A stretch of 64,000 bases of DNA from Candidatus Zixiibacteriota bacterium. GTDB lineage: Bacteria > Zixibacteria > MSB-5A5 > GN15 > FEB-12. Below are positions 46,089-54,346 of the stretch, piece by piece (position 1 is the first letter of the stretch; each line of letters begins with the position of its first letter). The stretch covers positions 1 to 64,000 of the forward strand of contig JBFLZR010000008.1 in the NCBI GenBank assembly GCA_040756055.1. The letters are read 5' to 3'. The translations under genes were made by a program, and so were the position numbers. The notes below the pieces were generated by a model. The model did not search any database and was not told the origin of the DNA. It worked only from the letters and a program-made list of their open reading frames with translations.

Positions 46089-46115
46089 GTCGGTTTTCAT
46101 ATATTGAAAACCGAC
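46089..46115. repeat. Perfect 11-bp inverted repeat before the CDF gene
   Basis: GTCGGTTTTCA and TGAAAACCGAC are perfectly complementary around a TATAT loop, giving an 11-bp stem. No T-run follows, so an intrinsic terminator is unlikely. It lies 28 bp after bshB1 and 33 bp before the likely start of the cation-transporter gene. It could be a metal-regulator operator or an mRNA hairpin. Confidence 0.7.
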
Positions 46116-46148
46116 CATTCAATTGATGGTCGCACCAGGGAGAGCAGT

Positions 46149-47087
46149 TTGGGAGATAACAATCAACACATACCAGCAGCCGGTACCCCCGACCATGAGG
46201 CCCTGATGCGCCGTGAGCTCACTTCGGGTCTCAGGGTGACATGGGCGGGGATGGTGATCAATGTGGTGCTGGTGGTGGTCAAGATAGCGGTCGGTGTTAC
46301 AGCCCGCAGCCAGGCTCTTATAGCCGATGGTGTTCATTCGCTGTCCGATTTGTTCAGTGATTTTGTTGTATTGATAGGGCTTAAGCTGGGTCGCCGGGAG
46401 GAAGACGAAAACCATCCGTTTGGTCACGCCCGCATCGAGACTATATCCAGCATGATTGTCGGCGTCACGTTATTTGTCGTCGGTCTGGGCATCGCTTACA
46501 ACGCGGTTACATCTATCTACGAACATCGCGAATCAACGCCGGGACTGCTGGCGATCATTGTGGCTTTCGCGAGTATAGTCCTCAAGGAAGCATTGTACTG
46601 GTACACGGTAAGAGTGGGCCGGAAAATCAGAAGTCTTGCTCTGATTGGCAACGCGTGGCATCATCGTTCCGATGCTTTTACTTCGGTGGCGGTGCTGATT
46701 GGCCTGACGGCCGCTTACTGGAATCCGGATTGGTACCTTGCCGATGCTTATGCGGCGCTGATAGTCACGATTTTCATTCTGAAAGTCGGTATTGACCTGA
46801 CCTGGGGAGCGATGAAGCAGGTTGTGGACACGGCCCCGGATCGCGAGGTCTTGAATCAACTCGTCGAGATTGCGTGCAAAGTAGACGGCGTATGGCAGGT
46901 GCATGATGTGCGGGCGCGCTATTCGGGAAGCCAGATATTCGTCGAGATGCACATAGTAGTTGACCCGGAATTGACCGTGCGAGAGGGGCACCGCATAGCG
47001 GCGACAGTAAAATATTACCTTATCAATGAGATTTCCGACGTTACCAGGGTTATTATTCACGTTGACCCGGAGATCAAGAGCGAATAG
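46149..47087 (+). CDS. Cation diffusion facilitator (Zn/Fe/Mn efflux)
   Basis: This 312-residue transporter has six membrane helices and the two HxxxD metal sites (HSLSD in ADGVHSLSDLFSD, and HRSD in HHRSDAFTS) of the CDF family, plus a C-terminal ferredoxin-like domain (about 220-310). It exports a divalent metal such as zinc or manganese in exchange for protons. The start is uncertain: TTG 46104 would lie inside a perfect hairpin, so TTG 46149 is used, and ATG 46206 is also possible. It follows bshB1, and bacillithiol is known to buffer zinc, which could link the two. Confidence 0.9.
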   Translation: MGDNNQHIPAAGTPDHEALMRRELTSGLRVTWAGMVINVVLVVVKIAVGVTARSQALIADGVHSLSDLFSDFVVLIGLKLGRREEDENHPFGHARIETISSMIVGVTLFVVGLGIAYNAVTSIYEHRESTPGLLAIIVAFASIVLKEALYWYTVRVGRKIRSLALIGNAWHHRSDAFTSVAVLIGLTAAYWNPDWYLADAYAALIVTIFILKVGIDLTWGAMKQVVDTAPDREVLNQLVEIACKVDGVWQVHDVRARYSGSQIFVEMHIVVDPELTVREGHRIAATVKYYLINEISDVTRVIIHVDPEIKSE

Positions 47088-47160
47088 CTCCCTCGATGCA
47101 AAAATGAAGGCCGGAATCCCTGCGTGAATCCCGGCCGAATCTGCTGACGGCAACACCCCA

Positions 47161-47427
47161 CTATTTCACCAGAGTCTCCTGCGCGGATTCCAGACAAGTG
47201 TCAGTCATGATACGATACGGGGCAATGCCGTCCGAGGAGGCATTGTACCGAGTGTCTCTGCCGTCCCACATGACAGAGTGCTCGTCAGCAGTGAAGGGCT
47301 TTTCCAAGGGCGAGAGGCCCTGAGGTGTAGAGTATATCTTGATCATCTTTAAATCACACATTTCCGACGATTTTACAGCAACTTGTTTGCCAGCAGGGGC
47401 CTGCACCTTTTGTTGTTGATATGACAT
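47161..47427 (-). pseudogene. Fossil of a FlgD/T9SS-type C-terminal sorting domain
   Basis: A minus-strand frame of 88 residues (ATG at 47427, stop TAG at 47161) has the pattern of a FlgD-like/T9SS sorting domain. It reads IKIYSTPQG, then VMWDGRD, then SSDGIAPYRI, against the usual 'IYD..G', 'WDGRD..G' and 'SGVYFYRI'. The usual YFYR core has become APYR, no clear ribosome site precedes it, and the N-terminal cargo part is missing. It is most likely a decayed 3' end of a surface-protein gene, cut off by DNA that brought or rearranged the tRNA-Sec side. A short functional protein cannot be excluded. Confidence 0.5.
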
Positions 47428-47563
47428 TGCTTACGGAATCGATCTGGCCCTGCTATGGGAAGGCCGTTGCATAGATAATGATGGTTGTGGAAGTTTTGTG
47501 TGCGCTGATTCACATGGAAAACTCTATTTGCCAGTGAGTTCGGCTGTTCATATATTGAACACG

Positions 47564-47659
47564 GAAGCGGATGTCGTCTGGTGGCGATCCCGGCCTTCAA
47601 AGCCGTGTGGGGGGCAAAGGTCTTGTCCCCGGTGGGTTCGATTCCCACCCCTTCCGCCA
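47564..47659 (+). tRNA. selC: tRNA-Sec (anticodon TCA)
   Basis: This 96-nt gene begins with GGAAGCGG and ends with an encoded CCA. The anticodon loop CTTCAAA (47595-47601) carries TCA at 47597-47599, which reads UGA. A long D stem (GTCGTC/GGCGAT) and a long variable arm (GGGGGGCAAAGGTCTTGTCCCC) are typical of selenocysteine tRNA. The T-arm GTGGG-TTCGATT-CCCAC is intact. The acceptor stem has one C-C mismatch (GGAAGCGG against CCCCTTCC), and the 3' side looks one base short of the usual 8/5 fold. selA and selB lie 14.6 kb downstream. It overlaps no real gene. Confidence 0.92.
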
Positions 47660-47676
47660 AATTCCACGGGGTTAAG

Positions 47677-50600
47677 GTGACAGTTAAGACACTCGCGTTC
47701 GTGAGATCATCGTTTTTGCTGCTTCTTATCGCGGCAGCTCTGCTGGTAATTTTCAAGCCAAGCCTGCCGGCGGGGGGGTTGCTTGTTATAGTTGCGGTTC
47801 TGATGTGGTTAACGGTCAGGTGGCATGCGCGCAAAACAGTTTATCTGTGTCAAAGGTGTCAGCACAAGTTTCAAATTACGCCCTGGACGGATTTCACCAG
47901 CCCTCACACCGGCAACAGCAAGTGGCTGAGGTGTCCGTCATGTGACAATCTCTCGTGGTGCGAGTCCAGTGAGACTAGTAGCGTTGAGGGGGTGCCGAGG
48001 AAACCTGCGCGGTTCGAAGAACTAATGAAACTAGTGGCCGAATTCAACCGGGAAGAGTTGTTTCTTTGGGCGCAGATAACCTCAATTCATCCCAACAATC
48101 AGCGTTATCAGTTGAGGTTGGAGTACCTAACAGCACTCCTCCTGTCTCTGCGCAACGAGACTTATGAGAATCGCCGCCTGCTGCGCGAAGACTTCGTGAG
48201 GGTCGTTGACCTTCTTGACTGTGCAGTAGAACACTTGCTGTCTCCCGTTGAGGATTGGCACCCTTTTGATCAACTAAAGACGATACCATTTGTGCTCAGG
48301 GGAAGACGTTACTATTTCTTCTATGGTATTTATGAAAAGCCTTATGAATTACTTTGTAAATTTCGAGATTTAATATTTAACGAAGGAACAGACGGAAACG
48401 CGGACGCCCTTGAGTATGAATTCCTTGGCAGTCTAAACTTTCAGACATTGTTGATTGAAAAGCTTATTGCGGACGGGGAATCAAAAGAGAAGAGTGAGGC
48501 CGTTTACGTACCCTCGCAAAAGTTCTATGAGTCCTTCAGGGGCGATTTCGAGTCGGCAAGTTACAGCCAGCGGGAAGGAGAGGTGTACGAGCTAACCGAT
48601 TTTGACGTGACGCCAGAGCAAGTGCTTGCGAGGTTGCAGACTTTCTCGCTGTTCGAGAAAACAAAGGTGCGGTTCGATGATAAGTGTTACTTTCTCCTGC
48701 CTCAGGTTCATCTCCAGAGCTTTTATCGCTCAGCTAATGAATTTCTGGCGGGCGACGACGCTGTTGGGCTGCGCGCGGCGGAAAACCTGAGAAAACGTTT
48801 TCACGCTTCGGGGCTTAGGCACTTTGGCTTGAGAGGATACGTTAAGTCAGTCGAGAATCAGAAAGGTCAAAACCTTGCTACGGATGTCGACTTTATCGCG
48901 CATTTCGATGGGAACATACTCTATCTCTTCAAGATTGTGCTTGTCTTGGGAAAGACGGATTGCGTGCATGTAGTTAAGCAAACAGCTGATGAGCTTTATG
49001 GTAGAATCAAGGGTGTAAAACGCGAAGCGACGATCGGTCTAATAAAGTGGCCTGAATCGATTGGAGTGCCACCGGCGGAGCTGGAGATCCACGGTTTTGT
49101 CGTGTATGCCATCGCTGGACTGGATTTTCATGGAACCGTGCCGATGCCGGACGAAACAACTATTCTCAGTTGGGAAGACATCCTGCGTTTATTCGAGGTC
49201 TTTGATTCGCCGGTTTCGCTCCACAAGTTCCTCAGAGATAACAGGAATTTGGAGTTACGGTCGCGGGTAATCGCGATGGATTATCTCGATAAAGTGCCCT
49301 ATTACGTCCAGAACAACTGCTCGTTCCCTGCGACAGGTGTGTCGCCAACGCACGTGCTCTTTCAACCTCATGATTGGCAGGCTTTTTACTATTCGAAAGA
49401 ATATCGTCGGCTCCAAGATCCCGGTATTATCTGGCTGTTGTGCCGCTATGGCGAAAAATTCAATAGGTTTGAGGAAAGTGCCGACGGCATTTACAGCTTC
49501 GTCGATACGGCTTATTTGGACGGCGGTCTTCTCGTCAAGAATACCTTCTGCGAGTGGGCGATAATCGTATATCCTCTGAACGGCTTCTTGATTGATGGCG
49601 ATGTTGTCAGTTCATATTGCAAGTTATTGGGTCCGCTGTATGCGGACTACCTCCAAAGATTGAAGCCGAGCCTCCACGGTTTGTTCGAGGAACGAGGGAA
49701 GGACTACACCAACTTTACCCTAGCACTGTATCCGAAAGAGATTGTGGTGAAAGAAGATGGTTTGAGACACTTTGTTCCTTGTCTTGAGCGACTCAACTCC
49801 GATGACCCAATTTATGTCTGGACCGGCAGCGGCGGCCCAAATGTTTTGAAATCTTGTGTTTTCTACGATCCCGAGAAATTATTAGCTAAGTTCGATTCGC
49901 CCAACAACGATGGCGAGAGATATTGTATTCTGAAGCTCTATGAGAGTTTTCTAAGTCACTTAGCACCTCTTGTGCCAGAAGCCCAAAGGCAGACGCAGTC
50001 TCGCGCTTTTATCAATAAGGAAGTCAGGCAGGCCACTAAGGGCTATTCTTTTGATGCGGTATCTGTCAGGAACCCTAAGCTCAGGGATTACGGTGTACCG
50101 ATAAGTCAGTACAATTCCGAGATCATGATGGTGAATAGATCAATTGCTAAGTTCCTGAGGGAGGAAGGCGTCCCTCCCGGTATATACAAGGGAAAGGGGG
50201 CAGTTGACATCAATGAGCGCATATTTAAGTTTGTCGGACAGACCATTTTACTGGAGTTGAAAGATTATGCAGCGGAAATTCTTCCATTCGCTTATTACCA
50301 GGCAGAATGTGTCGAGGGTCAAAGGGAGACGAACTATATCCAGAGAGATATAGACTCCACTAAACTTGTGCAGTATGACTTCGTTAATGAGTATCTCAAA
50401 AAGCAAGAGGGGATTAGCGAGTTGGCTCTCTGCTCGAAATTGCTTGTGCAGCTCATTGCTAAGATAAGTCCAAGTGGAACTAGAGCGATTACGTCCATTG
50501 GCTGGAACTATTTACAGGCGCTTGCGATTGTCTATTACGACAGTAGCTTGATATTTGACTACATAAATTTCGGCCTTGAGGAACATGTCATAGAGATCAC

Positions 50601-51657
50601 CGATGCCTATGAGCTGCGCGACCATAGGGAGAATTTGGTTTATAGCTACCAGAACTTTATGTTGGCAGAGGCTGACCTACAGGTGCGCGCACGTCGCGGG
50701 CGCAAGGTTTCCCCTATTGATTTAGATCAATTATTCTTGAATTCGATCGATGCCATCAACGCCGCGTTCACGAAGCGCTTTGGATTCCCCCTTGAGCATA
50801 TACCGAGAATTTTGAGACTACTGGGGCAATCGGACATCGAAACCCCAAGAGCTCCATTAACCTATATTTCTAGCGATAAACTAGTCCAGTACCTTTGCAC
50901 CCACGTCAGCGGCCTTGACAGCGCTATTGCCAGAAAAGTCATTGATTTCGTGTCTCTACCTACAGACTCTTCTGAGCCGGCGAACCTACCAATTGTGAGT
51001 CGAATGAATACCAAGAAGGAAAGATTGAATGTGTCACCGTTGATTGTGACCGACGGGAATATCTTATTCGGGAACCAACTTTGTTTGCTTGCGTCCGACC
51101 TGTGGCTCGATAAATTGACGAAGGGGGATTTTCCGTACACCGTTGAGGACAAGGTGATTCAGTCCGAAATTGACAAATACCGAGCATTAATAGAAGCTGA
51201 GCTGGAGAGGAGTGCGATCGAAGTAACACGAGCGGCCCTTGGCCCTACGAATGTTCTTGCTAATCTAAGAAAATACAGGACGTTGGGTGTTGAGCGAGAT
51301 GGCAGTATTGAATGTGGAGAAATAGACATCTTGGCCGCAAATCGCAAGATTAAGCACCTATTCATACTTGAGGTAAAACACAGGCTGAAAAGGAGTTCGC
51401 CTTACGACAATAACATGGAGTTTCAGAAGTTCTTTTATGCTAGTAGGTCCTATTTGTCCAAGCTGCTCAAAAAGGAAAAATTTGTTGAACAGTATAGGGA
51501 GTCGATACTCGAATACTTTCGGGTATCAGACAAGTCTGGTTGGCAGGTCAAGAGGGGGTTTGTGACGCTTTACAATTATCCGTCAGCTCACCACGAGGCC
51601 TTCAAAGCAGAATTCATTGTTCTGCAGGAACTTGACGAGTGGTTGAGAGAACCGTAG
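47677..51657 (+). CDS. Large orphan protein: membrane hairpin, zinc ribbon and two PD-(D/E)XK-like regions
   Basis: This 1,326-residue protein is not recognised as a whole. Residues about 12-26 and 33-47 are two membrane helices. Residues 58-89 form a zinc ribbon (CQRC..CPSC). The large middle has a nuclease-like stretch at about 403-421 (TDVDFIAHFDG..LYLFKIV) in which the catalytic Glu and Lys are replaced by Lys and Val, hence inactive. Near the end, residues 1213-1236 read GEIDILAANRK..LFILEVKHR. That is an intact PD-(D/E)XK set (Asp1217, Glu1232, Lys1234). The start at GTG 47677 avoids the tRNA, as an earlier GTG at 47581 lies inside it. Codon use and base composition look less GC-rich than neighbours by eye. 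It may be a nuclease-based defence or genome-maintenance protein. Confidence 0.75.
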   Translation: MTVKTLAFVRSSFLLLLIAAALLVIFKPSLPAGGLLVIVAVLMWLTVRWHARKTVYLCQRCQHKFQITPWTDFTSPHTGNSKWLRCPSCDNLSWCESSETSSVEGVPRKPARFEELMKLVAEFNREELFLWAQITSIHPNNQRYQLRLEYLTALLLSLRNETYENRRLLREDFVRVVDLLDCAVEHLLSPVEDWHPFDQLKTIPFVLRGRRYYFFYGIYEKPYELLCKFRDLIFNEGTDGNADALEYEFLGSLNFQTLLIEKLIADGESKEKSEAVYVPSQKFYESFRGDFESASYSQREGEVYELTDFDVTPEQVLARLQTFSLFEKTKVRFDDKCYFLLPQVHLQSFYRSANEFLAGDDAVGLRAAENLRKRFHASGLRHFGLRGYVKSVENQKGQNLATDVDFIAHFDGNILYLFKIVLVLGKTDCVHVVKQTADELYGRIKGVKREATIGLIKWPESIGVPPAELEIHGFVVYAIAGLDFHGTVPMPDETTILSWEDILRLFEVFDSPVSLHKFLRDNRNLELRSRVIAMDYLDKVPYYVQNNCSFPATGVSPTHVLFQPHDWQAFYYSKEYRRLQDPGIIWLLCRYGEKFNRFEESADGIYSFVDTAYLDGGLLVKNTFCEWAIIVYPLNGFLIDGDVVSSYCKLLGPLYADYLQRLKPSLHGLFEERGKDYTNFTLALYPKEIVVKEDGLRHFVPCLERLNSDDPIYVWTGSGGPNVLKSCVFYDPEKLLAKFDSPNNDGERYCILKLYESFLSHLAPLVPEAQRQTQSRAFINKEVRQATKGYSFDAVSVRNPKLRDYGVPISQYNSEIMMVNRSIAKFLREEGVPPGIYKGKGAVDINERIFKFVGQTILLELKDYAAEILPFAYYQAECVEGQRETNYIQRDIDSTKLVQYDFVNEYLKKQEGISELALCSKLLVQLIAKISPSGTRAITSIGWNYLQALAIVYYDSSLIFDYINFGLEEHVIEITDAYELRDHRENLVYSYQNFMLAEADLQVRARRGRKVSPIDLDQLFLNSIDAINAAFTKRFGFPLEHIPRILRLLGQSDIETPRAPLTYISSDKLVQYLCTHVSGLDSAIARKVIDFVSLPTDSSEPANLPIVSRMNTKKERLNVSPLIVTDGNILFGNQLCLLASDLWLDKLTKGDFPYTVEDKVIQSEIDKYRALIEAELERSAIEVTRAALGPTNVLANLRKYRTLGVERDGSIECGEIDILAANRKIKHLFILEVKHRLKRSSPYDNNMEFQKFFYASRSYLSKLLKKEKFVEQYRESILEYFRVSDKSGWQVKRGFVTLYNYPSAHHEAFKAEFIVLQELDEWLREP

Positions 51658-51732
51658 AAAGAAATCCCTAGGGGCTTGTATCTGCTGGCACTTTGTAATT
51701 GACATCCGGGCCAAAAGAAGACAGACTTAGGC

Positions 51733-53820
51733 GTGGCAGAAATAAGACTCGATTCCCCGCTTCAATATATAAAAGGTGTTGGACCACGTCGGGCGCAGGC
51801 AATGGCCAGTCATGGCATGCACAGTGTGCGCGACCTTCTCCATTACCTTCCCAGGCACTACCTCGATCGAAGCAATATTGTTCCAATTGTGAAACTCCGC
51901 CAGAACGAATCGGCCACGATCGTCGGAACGGTGGTAGCCCATGGCATTCTTCACGGAAAGAGACGGCGTTACGAGGTAATTCTGCAGGATGATACCGGCA
52001 GGATAAGCCTGATGTGGTTTCAGGGGGTGCGTTATTGGGAAAAGGTGTTCGAGAAGGGTCAGAAGTTCGCGGCTACCGGTATGGTGAGTTATTTCATGGG
52101 GCTGCAGATGATTCACCCGGACCTTGAGAGACTTGAGGATGACACGGACAAAATGATACATGCGGGTAGAATCATCCCGGTATACCCGCAGACATCGGAG
52201 TTGTCAAAGGCCGGCCTGAACAGTAAGGGGATGCGTCGTCTGACCACTTTTGTGTTCGATAATTTAAGCGAGGCGCTGCCGGATTATCTGCCGCGCATCG
52301 AGTGTGAAAAACAGGGTTTGCCGACTCTTGACCGGGCGATACGCAAGATCCATTATCCGGAACATCGCGATGAAATTGAGGTCAGCCGCCGCAGGCTGGC
52401 TTTCGATGAACTTCTGAATTTTCAGTTTCTGGTGTTTCAAAATCGCAACCGGAAAGAGCGCACGGTCAAAAGCCGTGACTATAAGGCGCCGGGTGAGGTG
52501 ACGAAGCGGTTTGTCAAGAACCTCCCGTTCGCACTTACCGAGAGCCAAAAGAGTGTATCAAAGGAGATTATCGGAGATCTTCGTTCGGACCACCCGATGT
52601 CCCGCCTTCTTCAGGGTGATGTCGGTTGCGGAAAGACGGTTGTGGCGGTAATGGCCGCTTTGTATGTGGCTGAGAACGGGCTTCAGACGGCCTTCATGGC
52701 TCCCACCGAAATTCTGGCCGAGCAGCACTATCGCGTCTGGAAAGAGCCTCTGGCGGCGGTGGGGGTGACATCGGCGCTGCTTACATCGAGCCTCAAACCG
52801 GCCGAGAAGAAAGCGACAGCGCAAAGGTGCGCCGAGGGCGAGGTTAAGATTCTGTTCGGGACGCATGCTTTGATTTATGATTATGTCTCTTTCGACAATC
52901 TTGGGCTGGTAATAATAGACGAGCAGCATCGGTTTGGCGTTGAACAACGGGGTAAGCTTTATGAGAAAGGGGATAATCCGGATTTACTTGTTATGACCGC
53001 CACGCCGATTCCGCGTACCCTGGCTCTGACACTTTATGGCGACCTGGAGATTTCTACCATCAAGGATATGCCCGCCGGCAGAAAGACGGTGCGCACGGTG
53101 TGGCGGACGAAAGATGTACGCGATAAGGTGTATCAGTTTGTGGCGGAGGAGGCCGCCAAAAAGGGGCAGACATTCATCGTTTATCCGCTGATAGAGAAAT
53201 CCGAGCAGATGGAACTCGAGAATGTTGAGGATGCCTACAGGGAGTTGTCGGACGGGGCGTTGAAGGAATTGCGGGTCGGGATGGTTCACGGGAGGGTGAA
53301 AGCCGCGGAGCGAGACAAGACATTGAAGGAATTTCGGGACGGCGAACTGGATGTTTTGATGGCGACGACAGTGATTGAAGTGGGTCTGGATAATCCGAAC
53401 GCGACGATTATGATTATTGAGCATGCCGAGCGATTCGGCCTGGCGCAGCTTCATCAATTGCGGGGCCGTATCGGACGCGGGTCGAGACAGGCTACGCTGG
53501 TGGCGATAGCTCACCCGCCGATATCCGATATTGGACGTCAGAGACTCGAGTATTTTACGTCGACGACTGACGGATTTGCCATCGCGGAGGCCGACTTGAT
53601 ACTCCGGGGGCCGGGGGAGATGTTCGGCGTGAGACAATCGGGGCTGCCGGAGTTGAGGACGGCGCGAATCACTCAGGATCGCGACCTGATTGAGTCGTCT
53701 CGTCAGCTGCTCGAGAAGCTGTTCTCCAATCAGTCTGGTCTTGACACGGAATACCGCAGACTTTATAACTATCTCGAAAGTAATGTCTCTTCCCGCGATG
53801 TCAGTCTTGGCGGGGGGTAA
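51733..53820 (+). CDS. recG: ATP-dependent DNA helicase RecG
   Basis: This 695-residue protein unwinds and reverses stalled replication forks. It has an N-terminal wedge/OB domain, Walker A GDVGCGKT (295-302), motif II DEQH (396-399), and helicase motifs through QLRGRIGRG. The length is normal. The start is GTG with no clear ribosome site. It sits 75 bp after the large orphan gene; co-occurrence with a nuclease gene could be chance or could reflect DNA repair. Confidence 0.95.
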   Translation: MAEIRLDSPLQYIKGVGPRRAQAMASHGMHSVRDLLHYLPRHYLDRSNIVPIVKLRQNESATIVGTVVAHGILHGKRRRYEVILQDDTGRISLMWFQGVRYWEKVFEKGQKFAATGMVSYFMGLQMIHPDLERLEDDTDKMIHAGRIIPVYPQTSELSKAGLNSKGMRRLTTFVFDNLSEALPDYLPRIECEKQGLPTLDRAIRKIHYPEHRDEIEVSRRRLAFDELLNFQFLVFQNRNRKERTVKSRDYKAPGEVTKRFVKNLPFALTESQKSVSKEIIGDLRSDHPMSRLLQGDVGCGKTVVAVMAALYVAENGLQTAFMAPTEILAEQHYRVWKEPLAAVGVTSALLTSSLKPAEKKATAQRCAEGEVKILFGTHALIYDYVSFDNLGLVIIDEQHRFGVEQRGKLYEKGDNPDLLVMTATPIPRTLALTLYGDLEISTIKDMPAGRKTVRTVWRTKDVRDKVYQFVAEEAAKKGQTFIVYPLIEKSEQMELENVEDAYRELSDGALKELRVGMVHGRVKAAERDKTLKEFRDGELDVLMATTVIEVGLDNPNATIMIIEHAERFGLAQLHQLRGRIGRGSRQATLVAIAHPPISDIGRQRLEYFTSTTDGFAIAEADLILRGPGEMFGVRQSGLPELRTARITQDRDLIESSRQLLEKLFSNQSGLDTEYRRLYNYLESNVSSRDVSLGGG

Positions 53821-53864
53821 CGGTTGGTCAATAACGCAGTTAAAATAAGAACTGGATGCTGTGT

Positions 53865-54227
53865 ATGAGTGAAGAATCGTTTGACAAGATTGATGCTTAT
53901 CTTTTTCAGCTGATTTTATCGCTTCAGGCGGGAGCGATGCAGCAGATGGGTAAGATAGTCTCACCCATAACCGGCAAGGTCGAACGCGACCTCACGATGG
54001 CTCGCAATTCAATCGACATGCTGGATATGCTTCAGAAGAAGACGGCAGGAAATCTTACGGAAGAAGAGGGCAAATTGCTTACGCATGTGCTCTATGAGCT
54101 TCGTCTAAACTACGTGGACGAAGCCAAGAAAGGCGATGGCAAGCGGGAATCCCCGAAGGCATCGGAGGAGAAGGCTAAAGAGTCCGGCGAAAACGCGCCC
54201 GAATCGGGTGCGGACGAAGAAAAATAG
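53865..54227 (+). CDS. DUF1844 protein
   Basis: This 120-residue protein has the DUF1844 core FDKIDAYLFQLILSLQAGAMQQMGKI (shown in part) followed by helices and a C-terminal Lys/Glu/Ser-rich tail. The family is small, cytoplasmic and of unknown function. The start is ATG 53865; an ATG 9 bp earlier is possible. It lies 44 bp after recG. Confidence 0.85.
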   Translation: MSEESFDKIDAYLFQLILSLQAGAMQQMGKIVSPITGKVERDLTMARNSIDMLDMLQKKTAGNLTEEEGKLLTHVLYELRLNYVDEAKKGDGKRESPKASEEKAKESGENAPESGADEEK

Positions 54228-54311
54228 TGAACCTGATGGCAAGATTGGGGCGTAGCGGTGTATAACCTTGCGAAGAGGAACGCCCTGCCGCCAATAACAA
54301 AACAAAATTGC

Positions 54312-54340
54312 TTGCGTTTTGAAACGTCGGATGGTATATA
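54312..54340 (+). promoter_or_regulatory. Promoter upstream of murB, possibly giving a leaderless mRNA
   Basis: TTGCGT (54312-54317) and TATATA (54335-54340) are 17 bp apart. The expected start of transcription, about 7 bp after the -10 box, falls at or beside the murB ATG (54347). The mRNA may therefore lack a 5' leader, or a second ATG at 54353 is used. Confidence 0.5.
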
Positions 54341-54346
54341 GGACCG

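Noticed and set aside
46089-46115. Hairpin as an intrinsic terminator of the bsh operon
   Set aside because: No T-run follows the stem.
47581-47676. An upstream GTG start for the large orphan protein at 47581
   Set aside because: It lies inside tRNA-Sec, and its first 32 residues are just the tRNA and flanking bases read as protein.
47373-47834. A 153-residue frame on the minus strand
   Set aside because: It crosses the tRNA gene and the start of the large + strand gene and has no known motif.
51658-51732. Duplicated tRNA 3' end (attachment site) after the large orphan gene
   Set aside because: No copy of the tRNA-Sec 3' end was found there, so a classic integrase-type island is not supported.
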